A stretch of DNA of 39,927 bases from Paludibacter jiangxiensis (GTDB lineage: Bacteria > Bacteroidota > Bacteroidia > Bacteroidales > Paludibacteraceae), in NCBI GenBank assembly GCA_945870155.1, contig CAMBSB010000032.1:1-39927 (forward strand), in the 5' to 3' direction. Of this stretch, positions 1 to 8,103 are shown piece after piece. The translations under genes and the position numbers were made by a program. The notes below the pieces were generated by a model. It saw only the letters and a list, made by a program, of their open reading frames with translations, ran no database searches and was not told the origin of the DNA. The first letter of the stretch is position 1; each line of letters opens with the position of its first letter.

Positions 1-108
1 GGATACCTTGATGAGTACCACTTTAGGTACAACAGGCGCTCAAATATGGAGACAATCTTCGATTTACTCATAAGAAAGATGGTTTTAAAAGAACCTATAC
101 GTTTATAA
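1..108 (+). CDS. IS1595-family transposase, C-terminal fragment
   Basis: An open frame enters from the left edge and stops at 106-108. Its 35 residues include YLDEYHFRYNRR, followed by a short helical stretch ending KMVLKEPIRL. This matches the usual C-terminus of ISXO2-like (IS1595 family) transposases, where Y-L-[DN]-E-[FY]-x-[FY]-[RQ]-[FY]-N-R closes the DDE-type catalytic domain. The corresponding stretch of the broken transposase at 12148-13158 reads YLNEFCYQFNRI, so the two are related but not identical copies. Only the tail is inside the window; whether the rest is intact cannot be seen. Confidence 0.75.
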   Translation, partial: GYLDEYHFRYNRRSNMETIFDLLIRKMVLKEPIRL

Positions 109-116
109 TCAATATA

Positions 117-902
117 TTAACTCGGGCGGTCTAAGCGCCTATACCAAAATTCATATTTATTTTTTCTACACATAATAGCCAATGAATCAACATAATCCGA
201 ATTCAGTGAGCTGGCATGTATAAGTAAAATCTGCTTAATATCTCTCCCAAACAAAATTCGGGCTTGAGATTCATAATACTTCAACTTTTTTTCCATATAT
301 CCAATATAGTCATGTCCAATTTTCAACATCAAATCAGTATCAGCTTTCACCTGGGCCCTTTTATATGCTAATGCAAATAAATAATCATCATTATCAATGC
401 TTACCGGTGCTACTTTATATCCCCTTTTTTTAAGAAAATTATCCAACGAGTCCGCTTTCGCTTTATTATTGCCCACATGCAGAAATGGATGCCTGAAATA
501 CTTCAAGGTTTTTCCATGGCTTTTAAGTATTTTTTTAGATATGATTTCACCTTTTATTAAATCATTTGTAAAATCCTTCAAACATACTGAATTATAGTCG
601 GGGTGTGAGAAAGTATGATTTCCTAAATCCAAACCATTTTCAACCCAGGTTTTCAGCAGCTTCACCTGAAATTGATTGACCTTTCCATCAGTATATAATT
701 TTTTCTCATTGACAAAACCAATTGCTGGTATTTGATTGTTTTTGAAAGAATGAACTAGCTTAGCAATTAATTTTTGCTGATATACAGTGTCGTTGATTCC
801 ATAACTTACAACAGGTAAATCATCCACTGAGAAACAAATCTGTTTAATTTGCCCAAATAATAAAACAGGTAGCAGGCAAACTATAAATGCAATTTTTTTC
901 AT
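117..902 (-). CDS. Secreted polysaccharide deacetylase-like protein (NodB/CE4 fold)
   Basis: About 261 residues with an N-terminal signal peptide (KKIAFIVCLLPVLLFGQ). The NodB-type motifs are visible in order (numbered from the upstream ATG): SVDD near residues 27-30 (the catalytic Asp pair), NHTFSH near 97-102 (the H-x3-H metal site), RHPF near 139-142, and LLIHAS near the C-terminus. In this family the enzyme is a metal-dependent hydrolase removing acetyl groups from glycans such as peptidoglycan or chitin-like polymers; the substrate here is unknown. Two in-frame ATGs occur (908 and 902). The second, giving MKKIAF, looks like the natural signal-peptide start. The gene is convergent with the transposase tail, only 8 bp away. 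Confidence 0.8.
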   Translation of the reverse strand: MKKIAFIVCLLPVLLFGQIKQICFSVDDLPVVSYGINDTVYQQKLIAKLVHSFKNNQIPAIGFVNEKKLYTDGKVNQFQVKLLKTWVENGLDLGNHTFSHPDYNSVCLKDFTNDLIKGEIISKKILKSHGKTLKYFRHPFLHVGNNKAKADSLDNFLKKRGYKVAPVSIDNDDYLFALAYKRAQVKADTDLMLKIGHDYIGYMEKKLKYYESQARILFGRDIKQILLIHASSLNSDYVDSLAIMCRKNKYEFWYRRLDRPS

Positions 903-908
903 GTGCAT

Positions 909-1430
909 GTTTTTTTTCAGTTATTTTTTAAATTGCTAAAGTATAAAATTTATAATAATGGTTGATCTGCAAAAACAATTATTAAATTGGATGCTTAAAT
1001 AAGTAATAAATAAATTTCAATAAACTAAACTATAAGTTCTGTTAGTTTGATAAATACGTTGATACCTAGTTACCAGGGTTTTTTGAGTTTTGTTTTTAAT
1101 ACTTAAACAATTTAACTTGCTTGAATATAATTACTTCCAAAAGAATTTATACTATATCGATGCACGAATTGTAAACTTAAAAGGGAAAAAACTAATTGGC
1201 ATAAGACTGATAATGAGTTTAATAAATAACAAAACAGTTGAACTTTGGAAATTTTTATATGATTATCCGCAATTAACCCTATTGGTTGCGGGAGCATTAG
1301 CTTCGCTGTTTTTCAATTCGCTGACGTGAAACAACAATGTGAATGCGGGTTTGCTTGCGACAGGCAGGAGTAAAACTGCCGGAATGCACGTCGGCCAACC
1401 AATGAAAAAGGCTTATTAGGCGGTCGTTTA
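909..1430. other. Long intergenic region, no convincing gene
   Basis: Mostly AT-rich spacer. A plus-strand open frame (1213-1329 from the nearest good ATG) would give a 38-residue peptide with a hydrophobic tail (LTLLVAGALASLFFNS). It has no homologue I recognise and no promoter. From about 1330 to 1425 the base composition becomes G/C-richer, next to the end of the CPBP gene, resembling the spacer on the other side of that gene (2281-2410). Confidence 0.4.
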
Positions 1431-2156
1431 TTATGTTTTAATCAAGTCTTTTCCTGTCGTTATTACTATACCAATTGCAGGTATCAGCCAAATAATTCCG
1501 TTTATAATCATTAGTTTCGAGTCAGTCAACGAGTTCTTGAAGAGTATGAGAAATCCCAAATTAATCGAAACGTGAAAAAGTACAGAGATTATTAAGTTGT
1601 ATTTCGTGTCTCGGAGCAACCAAGCTATAATAATGGAAGCCGAAATTGTAAACAACAGAAATCCAATCATAAAAAGTATTCCGTTCTTATAATGTCCAAT
1701 ATGCCATAAACCCCAAATTGTTCCAATGATAATTGAAGCCAATAGAGCTGTATTTTTCTTTTCAAGTGTCAGTTGTAAGAAACTTCTCCAACCGATTTCT
1801 TCTCCGACTGAACCAATTAAGATTCCGACAAACATGAGTGGAATTAAATTCCACAAGTCGTCTGTTAGCTTTACGCCGAGTCCAAATTGTTTCCCGACAA
1901 TAAAAGTTATAGTAAAGAGTAAAAATGGAATACCAAGAGCCAATAATGATTTTGTGACGATAAGTTTGTTAAAATCGAGATTTACAGAAAATCTTAAGTC
2001 GTTAAATGCCAATATCATTATTAGCATCCCAATAGTCGGGGCTAGTTGTGGAAGTACAATCTTTTCAAAGTTCAGGTTTACTTTTTGTTGAAATACAGCA
2101 AGCAATCCTGTGAATACTATTGTTATAAACACATATAAAATTATCTTCCAAATCAT
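1431..2156 (-). CDS. CPBP-family intramembrane glutamic protease
   Basis: A 241-residue, very hydrophobic protein with about seven or eight predicted membrane helices. It carries the CPBP (CAAX protease and bacteriocin-processing, Abi/Rce1) motifs: EE with a downstream R at 119-124 (GEEIGWRSF), WGLWH at about 148-152, and a final FHVSINLG near 193-200. In this family the Glu and His residues form an intramembrane endopeptidase site. Roles include bacteriocin self-immunity and protein processing, but the substrate cannot be told from sequence. It stands alone between two G/C-richer spacers, suggesting a mobile or cassette-like origin (inference). Confidence 0.85.
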   Translation of the reverse strand: MIWKIILYVFITIVFTGLLAVFQQKVNLNFEKIVLPQLAPTIGMLIMILAFNDLRFSVNLDFNKLIVTKSLLALGIPFLLFTITFIVGKQFGLGVKLTDDLWNLIPLMFVGILIGSVGEEIGWRSFLQLTLEKKNTALLASIIIGTIWGLWHIGHYKNGILFMIGFLLFTISASIIIAWLLRDTKYNLIISVLFHVSINLGFLILFKNSLTDSKLMIINGIIWLIPAIGIVITTGKDLIKT

Positions 2157-2457
2157 TTTTTTTGTTCTTGTTTTTTTTAGATTCTTTTTTCAATTTTTTC
2201 TGTCAAGCCGACTAAGTCCAAATTCGGGTTATTCAATTGTTGCTTGTCCCATTGGATAGACTTCTATTTATTTGTAGAAAGGTACGGAACGCTGTTGTTG
2301 GGAATCAGCGGTCTTGAGCTTGCGAAAAATTGCTGCTCGGCTCTGCCAAGAATTACTCCCTTTGGAAGTGACTGTTAGTTCCCACCCGGCGTGTACACCT
2401 CACATTTTGTGCAGAAATATAAATTAGATATATCCGCCAGGACAGGGGTTGTGAGCA
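2157..2457. other. Intergenic region with G/C-richer segment and dispersed repeat copy
   Basis: It contains copy 1 of a 62-nt dispersed repeat (2244-2305). It is followed by a G/C-richer stretch to about 2410, in which GTTGGGAA (2298-2305) can pair imperfectly with TTCCCACC about 85 nt further on. This faintly recalls an integron attC site, but the conserved R'/R'' core sequences are not clearly present. No gene is seen. Confidence 0.35.
2244..2305. repeat. Dispersed 62-nt repeat, copy 1
   Basis: An ungapped match of about 51/62 positions to 3770-3831, both copies in the same orientation. Shared landmarks are ATTGGATA, ACTTCTATTTA, AGAAAGG and GCTGTTG. Both copies lie in spacers flanking the rhomboid gene. 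Confidence 0.7.
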
Positions 2458-3582
2458 TTATAGTTGTCTTATTATCATTACAATTCCACTAATTAAAACT
2501 ATTGCTGAAACTATGCCAATAATATTAATTAAAATCGACGGTTTGTAAGGAATCAAATTATCACGTTTTCTAATTAAAATGAGACCTATTATGATCCCAC
2601 CTATCAATCCACCTCCATGAGCAGCATTATCAATCATATCAAAAGCTGAAATCCCCATGATCGCTGTCAACATTATTGTATTCAGCATTGTCTTTATGAT
2701 ATTTCGGGGAACACTATCTTTAAATTTCATACTAACAATTAGAACAAACCCAATAAGGCCCATTATTCCACCAGAGGCACCTACAGAAGTTTGTGTTGGT
2801 AAAAGAAATAAACTAAACAAGCTACCCATTAATCCTGAAAAAAGAAAGACAATAACAAAGTAAGAAAAACCTGTTATTCTTATCACCAGATGTCCGATTG
2901 CAAAGATTGCTAAACCATTAAAAAGAATATGCATCACACCTCCATGCATTAACATACATGTCAATAATCTCCAATATTCACCATTTAAAGTTTTCAACTT
3001 AACAAGACCAGCTAATTCTATTGAACCACCTAATCCGGTAATAAATTGAATTATTGTTATTATTAATAAAATCCCTGCAACAATGTAAATTGAATATATA
3101 TTCTTTTGATTTATCCAAAAAATAAATTTAATTTCAGAAGACTCTTTCTGAAAGTTTAATTCATTAATCCTACGGATTGAAATAAGTTCATACAATCCAT
3201 CTAAAACAGGGATTATCCCAAAAACTAAAATTAAAAATCTAAATGGACTGTCAGTCCAAAATCCCTTATTAGAATTTAAATTTAAAAGTAACATAAATCC
3301 ACCAAAGAAAACAGTATAACCAATTCCAAAATAAAGATTTGTTTTAATAGAACTCCTTTTTTTTCTTAATAATGGTTGCAAGGTTTCATAATCTGAACCG
3401 GGTATAATAAAGCTGCTGTTTTGAGGTGTTGTAACATAAACTACATTCATATCACTTTCAATGACATCATAAAGTTCATCTTTGGTGCATTTTACTGGCT
3501 CATCATCCGATTCTAGAATGTATCCATATTCTAATTCAGGGTCTTTTTTTGGTAATACAATTTGTTCTTCCCAATTTGTCAT
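2458..3582 (-). CDS. Rhomboid-family intramembrane serine protease
   Basis: Numbering below is from an upstream ATG at 3642; the preferred start is residue 21. After a cytosolic N-terminal region of about 80 residues come two membrane helices (about 102-155), then a six-helix rhomboid core. The family marks are all present: H-x3-N at 238-242 (HILFN), the catalytic Ser290 in VGASGGIMG, and the catalytic His342 in NAAHGGGLIGG. Such enzymes cleave transmembrane substrates within the bilayer. I prefer the ATG at 3582 because a good -7 element (TACTTTTG, 3651-3658, minus strand) lies only 9 bp upstream of the 3642 ATG, leaving no leader there, and the first 20 residues look unlike a protein N-terminus. 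Confidence 0.87.
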   Translation of the reverse strand: MTNWEEQIVLPKKDPELEYGYILESDDEPVKCTKDELYDVIESDMNVVYVTTPQNSSFIIPGSDYETLQPLLRKKRSSIKTNLYFGIGYTVFFGGFMLLLNLNSNKGFWTDSPFRFLILVFGIIPVLDGLYELISIRRINELNFQKESSEIKFIFWINQKNIYSIYIVAGILLIITIIQFITGLGGSIELAGLVKLKTLNGEYWRLLTCMLMHGGVMHILFNGLAIFAIGHLVIRITGFSYFVIVFLFSGLMGSLFSLFLLPTQTSVGASGGIMGLIGFVLIVSMKFKDSVPRNIIKTMLNTIMLTAIMGISAFDMIDNAAHGGGLIGGIIIGLILIRKRDNLIPYKPSILINIIGIVSAIVLISGIVMIIRQL

Positions 3583-3650
3583 ATTGTTGTTAGGTCTTGT
3601 TTTTTGAATTGATGCTAACGAGAGTCTGCGTAAAAACTTCAATTAATTTC

Positions 3651-3658
3651 CAAAAGTA
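3651..3658 (-). promoter_or_regulatory. Probable -7 element for the rhomboid gene
   Basis: On the minus strand this reads TACTTTTG, a full match to the Bacteroidota -7 consensus TAnnTTTG. No TTTG is visible 19-20 nt upstream, so this is half a promoter. If used, transcription would begin near 3644, which fits translation from 3582 rather than 3642. Confidence 0.4.
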
Positions 3659-3769
3659 GTAAATTTTTTAAAAATTTGGCTTGCATAGCAGCATAAATTT
3701 AAATTAAAATTTTACACTGAAAAACGTAGTTGAAAAAATTTGAAGTCGGAAAGCAGCTTAAAAAAAGCC

Positions 3770-3831
3770 TTGTCCTATTGGATATACTTCTATTTAATTG
3801 CAGAAAGGCTTGGAGAGCTGTTGATGGGATT
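3770..3831. repeat. Dispersed 62-nt repeat, copy 2
   Basis: Same-orientation partner of 2244-2305, about 82 percent identical without gaps. It sits between the rhomboid and archaemetzincin genes. Confidence 0.7.
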
Positions 3832-3912
3832 TGCTTAATAGAAATTTAATTTACAATATTTTTCCCACTATTCTACAAGCGAATGAAAAAATTAATGGAG
3901 GGAGCATGGTTT

Positions 3913-4557
3913 TCAATGCTTATATAAACCTTCAACCTGCTTGCTGCATTTTTTGCAGAAATACATCCCTTCTCTATCTACCTGACTGATAGTTCCATTG
4001 GCATCGTTCATCAAGCATGTTGGGTCGGCTTTGCAATGATCTAAGCCAAGGTTATGCCCAATTTCATGTATGCATATTTTGGTGAGTCTTTCTTTAAACA
4101 AAGCTTCATCGGCATTCCTTTTGATGCGAAAAGTAGACACAACACAGGTTTTTCCGGGACGATAACCCAAACCCATAATACCCCATTCGTCAGCATTATG
4201 TTTTTTGTACTTAATTGCAATGTCTTTTTCGGTAATTATCAGCAGATTTTTACCCGATTTGAATTTACTCAATATCTTATTGGCTTCGTATCGGGTTTTG
4301 CTTTTTGCCAATAAATCAGCTGTTATTGGCACTGCATTTTCAATTATGGGCGTAATCTTGTAAAACTGGGTAAGCCCGTTTTTTATATCCAATAATACCT
4401 TTGGGCTAACATCCCCCAGCGGTAAAATATAAATGGAGGTCAATGTTTTTTTAGCAAAAATTGCCACTTTGCGCTTTCCCGATTCTGTAGCCGGCTGACA
4501 AAAGCTTAAAGATAAAGCAAGTGAGATAAAAAGCAGCGATTGAAGAAGGTTTTTCAT
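3913..4557 (-). CDS. Archaemetzincin-like metalloprotease (M54), lipoprotein
   Basis: 214 residues. The C-terminal half carries the archaemetzincin signature: HEIGH at 164-168, G171, H174-C175, then C181-x-M183, and after exactly 17 residues C201-K-K-C204. The His residues bind the catalytic zinc and the four Cys a structural zinc. The C175-C181 gap is one residue longer than the usual motif. The N-terminus is a signal peptide ending in a lipobox-like LSFC (Cys20), so the protein is predicted to be a lipoprotein exported from the cytoplasm; most archaemetzincins I know of lack a signal. Substrate unknown. It starts 48 bp before the end of the 150-aa gene upstream and might be co-transcribed with it. 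Confidence 0.85.
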   Translation of the reverse strand: MKNLLQSLLFISLALSLSFCQPATESGKRKVAIFAKKTLTSIYILPLGDVSPKVLLDIKNGLTQFYKITPIIENAVPITADLLAKSKTRYEANKILSKFKSGKNLLIITEKDIAIKYKKHNADEWGIMGLGYRPGKTCVVSTFRIKRNADEALFKERLTKICIHEIGHNLGLDHCKADPTCLMNDANGTISQVDREGMYFCKKCSKQVEGLYKH

Positions 4558-4605
4558 GGATGTGATAATTTTGAAGAAATCAATAATACCAATAATGCTA
4601 AGTCT

Positions 4606-5058
4606 CTATTTTAACATTAATTTATCTACAAAAGCCTGATCTACATATTCATGGGCTGCCATCCAACCTGTTCCGTCTCCCGCAACATAAGGTTCGCGTA
4701 GCAGGAATAAATTTCCGACTACTTTCAATAGGTCAGAATCCTGCTCGTCTGTAACTAAAGTCCATAAAATATCTACTCTATCAGATCCACCATTAAAACT
4801 CATTTCCTCATCATATCGATAGTGAAAAAGGCGACCGTACATATCTTCAACAAGATACCTTTCGGAATGATTAGAGTCCCAATATTTTTTCTTTATACTC
4901 GAATCATTGAGCTGACTTAAAGAATATGTATTTCCTAAAAATTCAAATTTGGTATTACGATTTGTTTGAGTGGTCTTTTTGTAATATCCGTTGTTCAACT
5001 TAGTTAATGTTACTTTGTTGCCAAATTTATCGCTGGTAACTATATCATCTTTGCTCAT
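4606..5058 (-). CDS. Conserved hypothetical protein, 150 aa
   Basis: I do not recognise this family. The protein is soluble-looking, with no signal peptide or membrane segment and many Asp, Tyr and Lys residues. Its N-terminal part (DKFGNKVTLTKLNNGYY) reads like beta hairpins, and it has a central aromatic patch (DMYGRLFHYRYDEEMSF). It begins 22 bp after the stop of the transpeptidase-like lipoprotein gene, so the two are probably translated from one message with the WG-repeat gene upstream. Confidence 0.6.
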   Translation of the reverse strand: MSKDDIVTSDKFGNKVTLTKLNNGYYKKTTQTNRNTKFEFLGNTYSLSQLNDSSIKKKYWDSNHSERYLVEDMYGRLFHYRYDEEMSFNGGSDRVDILWTLVTDEQDSDLLKVVGNLFLLREPYVAGDGTGWMAAHEYVDQAFVDKLMLK

Positions 5059-5080
5059 ATCTATAAGGATTAAATTATTA

Positions 5081-6118
5081 TCAATTTGATTTTAAGCTTC
5101 CTGCTATCTGATTGACAACAGTTAGAATTGAATTTCTAATATTCAGTTCTTCTACATAATTGCGTTCAAGATAGAAGATTACCAAACATGTATATTCAGG
5201 TTTATTTGAAGGAAAATAGCTACAGCAATACTTAAAGTCGAAGATTTTGGGGGGCAGATTGTATTGTGAAGTACCACGGATACCTGCAATTTTATACGTA
5301 TTTACCTGATTATTATCTTTCAACATCATATCAGCTTTTTCACATAATGTTTGTTGAATAGCCTGAATAGTTTTATCTGAACAAATATGAGGATTAATAA
5401 TGCTATCCTGACCCGTTTTAAATATCGCTTTCATCATTCTTCCATTATTGGCAATGGCATTGTAACTGCTTAATAGTTGTAAAGGTGTCATTTTAAAGTT
5501 ATAACCAATGGACATCATACCCATTTGACTGATTGTGTGCGCTTTTACAGAATCGGATGTTACAATATCGTTCGAATGTAAAACAGACATTTTATCAAGT
5601 TGTGCTTCGAATTTATTCAGGTTGTCAAATGAGTTGAGCACCGTTTTTAAAACACCAATATTCGACGGAAATAATAAACTTTGACGGACTGTTATTTTTC
5701 CATATCCACCTTTATTTGAATTATTATCCTTAAAAATACCGGAATCAACAGCATAAATTCCATTTTCGGTTTCTACCGAGTCTTCAAGTGATATTTGACT
5801 ATTCTCCATGGCAGCCATTACTGAAAATGGTTGAAAAATAGAACCTGGCTCGCGAGGCAAATTCATTGATGCTTCTGTATACGTGGAACTATAGGTGGCA
5901 CTTTCCGTCTTGGTGATTTTTACCATAACTTTAATTTCACCGGTTTTTACTTCCATAACCAGCATAATTGCTGAGTCTACATGAGAACTTGCAGCTTCGG
6001 CACGTAAAACCTTTTCTGCTTTTTGCTGTAAGTCTTTATCTATGGTCGAGTAATTTTTTGCCTTACCGCACGAAGCCAGAAAAGCGATTATAATAATTAT
6101 TGAAATGTACTTTTTCAT
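5081..6118 (-). CDS. Catalytically degenerate FtsI/PBP2-like transpeptidase domain lipoprotein
   Basis: 345 residues: a lipoprotein signal (FLASC, Cys17) followed by a penicillin-binding transpeptidase fold. Family landmarks are clear: LPREPGSIFQPF at 88-98, corresponding to EPGSTFK in FtsI, and MTPLQLLSSYNAIANNG at 210-226. All three active-site motifs are damaged: S-x-x-K reads S93-I-F-Q96, S-x-N reads P151-S-N153, and K-T-G reads I280-R-G282. The fold is therefore probably kept for binding or scaffolding, not for peptidoglycan cross-linking (inference). It also lacks the N-terminal dimerisation domain of class B PBPs. Spacing to the WG-repeat gene upstream is 3 bp. Confidence 0.82.
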   Translation of the reverse strand: MKKYISIIIIIAFLASCGKAKNYSTIDKDLQQKAEKVLRAEAASSHVDSAIMLVMEVKTGEIKVMVKITKTESATYSSTYTEASMNLPREPGSIFQPFSVMAAMENSQISLEDSVETENGIYAVDSGIFKDNNSNKGGYGKITVRQSLLFPSNIGVLKTVLNSFDNLNKFEAQLDKMSVLHSNDIVTSDSVKAHTISQMGMMSIGYNFKMTPLQLLSSYNAIANNGRMMKAIFKTGQDSIINPHICSDKTIQAIQQTLCEKADMMLKDNNQVNTYKIAGIRGTSQYNLPPKIFDFKYCCSYFPSNKPEYTCLVIFYLERNYVEELNIRNSILTVVNQIAGSLKSN

Positions 6119-6121
6119 AAT

Positions 6122-7057
6122 TTAATTTTCTATTTGATTGTAAAAGTCTTTTATATCTATCTCTTTAAAGGGCAAAATAATTTCATTCTCCAGATTAATT
6201 AATCCATGCCTACCACTCAATTCAGCAACAAATAAACCTTTGTATTTTCCTCCTTCGATATTTGACAAAAAATTGTAAACCGGAGGAATTACAATATTGT
6301 TTTTTAAATCTACAATTCCACAAAGACCACTGTGCAACCTTACCCAAATGTGTTTTTTGTTGACACTATAAAGCATTTTGTATTCCAATGTGATGATTAT
6401 ATTCAGGTTTTTGTCTATTATGCCAACATTATTATCATGCTTCACCTCGAAAAATCCCGGAAGTTTATAAATCTTTTCAACCTGATCAAAAGGAAAGTTC
6501 TTGATTTTTCCATCTGAATCAAGCGGATTAGTCTCCAAAAGCATCCAGTATTTTATATGCATATTGACTTTACTTTCTTCTAATGCAACCGGTGATATAA
6601 ATTCCCCATCAAGACTCAGGTAGCCATTTACATAAGTATCGGGCTCAACTCCAAATCCATCTTCATCACCTCTACCACCATCTTTAATACAAGCAGTTAG
6701 CTTTACAAGATCGAACTGGATTCTTTCGGCTGATACATATAAAAAACCACTCTTTATCATTTTCGACCTCTCACCTGAAAATGTAAAATAATCATTCTGT
6801 GCCCGACTTCGATATTTGGGATTGCTCTCTTTTTCAAGCCTTTTACTTAATTCGCTATAGCTTTCAGTTGCTATAGTCGCTTCGGTAGCCGGAATAATAA
6901 GCCCGGAACGCTTCCCTGTTTCAGGTAAAAGCTTCCTTAACGAACCGTTTAATCTGGGTGTGTCCGGATAATTGGAAATGCTATCAACTTGTTCAGTTTT
7001 TTTATTATTATCCAGAAAATTGATTAGCTGATTGACAAAATTGCTTAGAATGGACAT
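6122..7057 (-). CDS. WG-repeat protein, cytoplasmic type
   Basis: 311 residues with no signal peptide. The C-terminal third holds three recognisable WG-type repeats, each a G-[ILV]-[IV]-[DN] core followed by a hydrophobic strand and a P-x-Y or similar turn: NVGIIDKNLNIIITLEY, LCGIVDLKNNIVIPPVY and RHGLINLENEIILPF. The N-terminal part is polar and of unknown function. WG repeats are a Bacteroidota-rich beta-repeat family of uncertain role, presumed to bind proteins. It is the first gene of a probable three-gene unit with the degenerate transpeptidase and the 150-aa protein. A second WG protein lies at 8464-9471. Confidence 0.75.
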   Translation of the reverse strand: MSILSNFVNQLINFLDNNKKTEQVDSISNYPDTPRLNGSLRKLLPETGKRSGLIIPATEATIATESYSELSKRLEKESNPKYRSRAQNDYFTFSGERSKMIKSGFLYVSAERIQFDLVKLTACIKDGGRGDEDGFGVEPDTYVNGYLSLDGEFISPVALEESKVNMHIKYWMLLETNPLDSDGKIKNFPFDQVEKIYKLPGFFEVKHDNNVGIIDKNLNIIITLEYKMLYSVNKKHIWVRLHSGLCGIVDLKNNIVIPPVYNFLSNIEGGKYKGLFVAELSGRHGLINLENEIILPFKEIDIKDFYNQIEN

Positions 7058-7200
7058 AAGTTTCTATATTAAATTGATTTACTCAACTTTAGCATATAGC
7101 TAATTTATTGACTAACTTATAATTGTTAAAGAATAGTAAATGATAATCAACTCGTTATACAAATATAGCTTTTGTGATTTACTTTCGTTCTACCTCACCC

Positions 7201-7232
7201 CCAGCCCCTCTCCTTGAGGAGAGGGGAGCTGG
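7201..7232. repeat. REP-like G/C-rich palindrome
   Basis: Near-perfect hairpin: CCAGCCCCTCTCC and its inverted copy around a TTGA loop. It belongs to the CCCC-rich palindromes scattered in this genome (also 34099-34126, 38224-38254 and 38306-38332). It sits in the 279-bp spacer upstream of the 6122-7057 gene and could also act as a transcription stop for the VWA gene. Confidence 0.6.
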
Positions 7233-7336
7233 TTACTACAAGTATTAAAATCACTTCATCCTTGTATGTGTTTGATATTATATCAGTTACAAATGCAAAA
7301 GTTGAGTTAATTTATTGTAATGTGAAATGGAAAAAA

Positions 7337-7975
7337 CTACTCTTCTTCACTAAAGAAACCGATATTAAGTGACTCACTGCCTAAACCATGCGACAAGCGG
7401 CTATATGCACGTGAACGTGTCTGACAGTTTTTTTCGTTCATTGTTGATGTCCCTTCGGCATTAGATGTAAATTCCATAAAACTTTCGATGGAAATTGACA
7501 TAGCAAATTTTTCAACATCATGATTGGCTCCTATATAAGTAAATATCCAACCCGCTTGCTTCAATTCATCTATCATATCACGTATCATTTCACCTTTGAA
7601 TTCTTTTGAATTATTTTCTTCTCCATCGGTTATTATAGTTACTAAAACTGTGTAATTCGATTGATCTGAAAGAAAACTTTTGAGACTGCTAACCGACATA
7701 CCGATAGCATCATACAGAGGTGTACTGCAATTTGGTTGGTATAATTTATCAGTTAACTCATTACATGTGTCGGATTTACATTTGTCATAAATGGTTTTAA
7801 TTTCATCCCCGTTAAACGTGATTAAAGATACAAAATGTTCCTGATTTTGATGTTTAATTTGAGCCGATTTAATAGTCTGAATAGTTTCATTAAAGCCATT
7901 GATAGTTTCTTGCTTTATCGAACTCATTGAACCGCTTTCGTCCAATATAATCAGGTTGTAAATTTTTGTTTTCAT
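7337..7975 (-). CDS. von Willebrand factor A (VWA) domain protein
   Basis: 212 residues, nearly all one VWA domain. The metal-ion-dependent adhesion site is complete: D12-E-S14-G-S16, a Thr in NCSTPLYDAIG, and a later Asp in IITDGEENNS. There is no signal peptide or membrane helix, so it is probably cytosolic. In bacteria such small VWA proteins often partner with MoxR-type ATPases, TerD-type or phosphatase modules, but none of these is in view. The last 40 residues are Ser-rich and end in an acidic tail (FFSEEE). It is separated on both sides by spacers holding palindromes, so it may be its own transcription unit. Confidence 0.85.
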   Translation of the reverse strand: MKTKIYNLIILDESGSMSSIKQETINGFNETIQTIKSAQIKHQNQEHFVSLITFNGDEIKTIYDKCKSDTCNELTDKLYQPNCSTPLYDAIGMSVSSLKSFLSDQSNYTVLVTIITDGEENNSKEFKGEMIRDMIDELKQAGWIFTYIGANHDVEKFAMSISIESFMEFTSNAEGTSTMNEKNCQTRSRAYSRLSHGLGSESLNIGFFSEEE

Positions 7976-8003
7976 TTTTGAAAGATTTTGATTTGTTGTT
8001 TAT

Positions 8004-8077
8004 CAGACCTTTCAGGTTTCAAAAACCTGAAAGATCTAAGCTGTAGAGGAAGTTTTATCAACCTGTTAGGTCTGGAA
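8004..8077. repeat. Palindromic repeat of the CAGGTTT family
   Basis: CTTTCAGGTTT (8009-8019) is followed after three bases by its inverted copy AAACCTGAAAG (8023-8033). A further half-like copy (AACCTGTTAGGTCTGG) follows around 8061-8077. It resembles the perfect 15-bp palindrome at 28265-28298. It lies between two minus-strand genes. Confidence 0.6.
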
Positions 8078-8103
8078 GCTATAAAAGTCTCCAGATTTAC
8101 ACA

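Noticed and set aside
1090-1329. Small plus-strand frame with a hydrophobic end
   Set aside because: No promoter, no recognisable family, and composition like the surrounding spacer; mentioned only under the intergenic region.
5081-6118. Active penicillin-binding protein or beta-lactamase
   Set aside because: None of the three catalytic motifs is intact, so an active enzyme is unlikely.
7160-7167. TATATTTG (-7-like) upstream of the WG-repeat gene at 6122-7057
   Set aside because: It fits TAnnTTTG, but no TTTG lies 19-20 nt upstream and AT-rich spacers yield many such matches.
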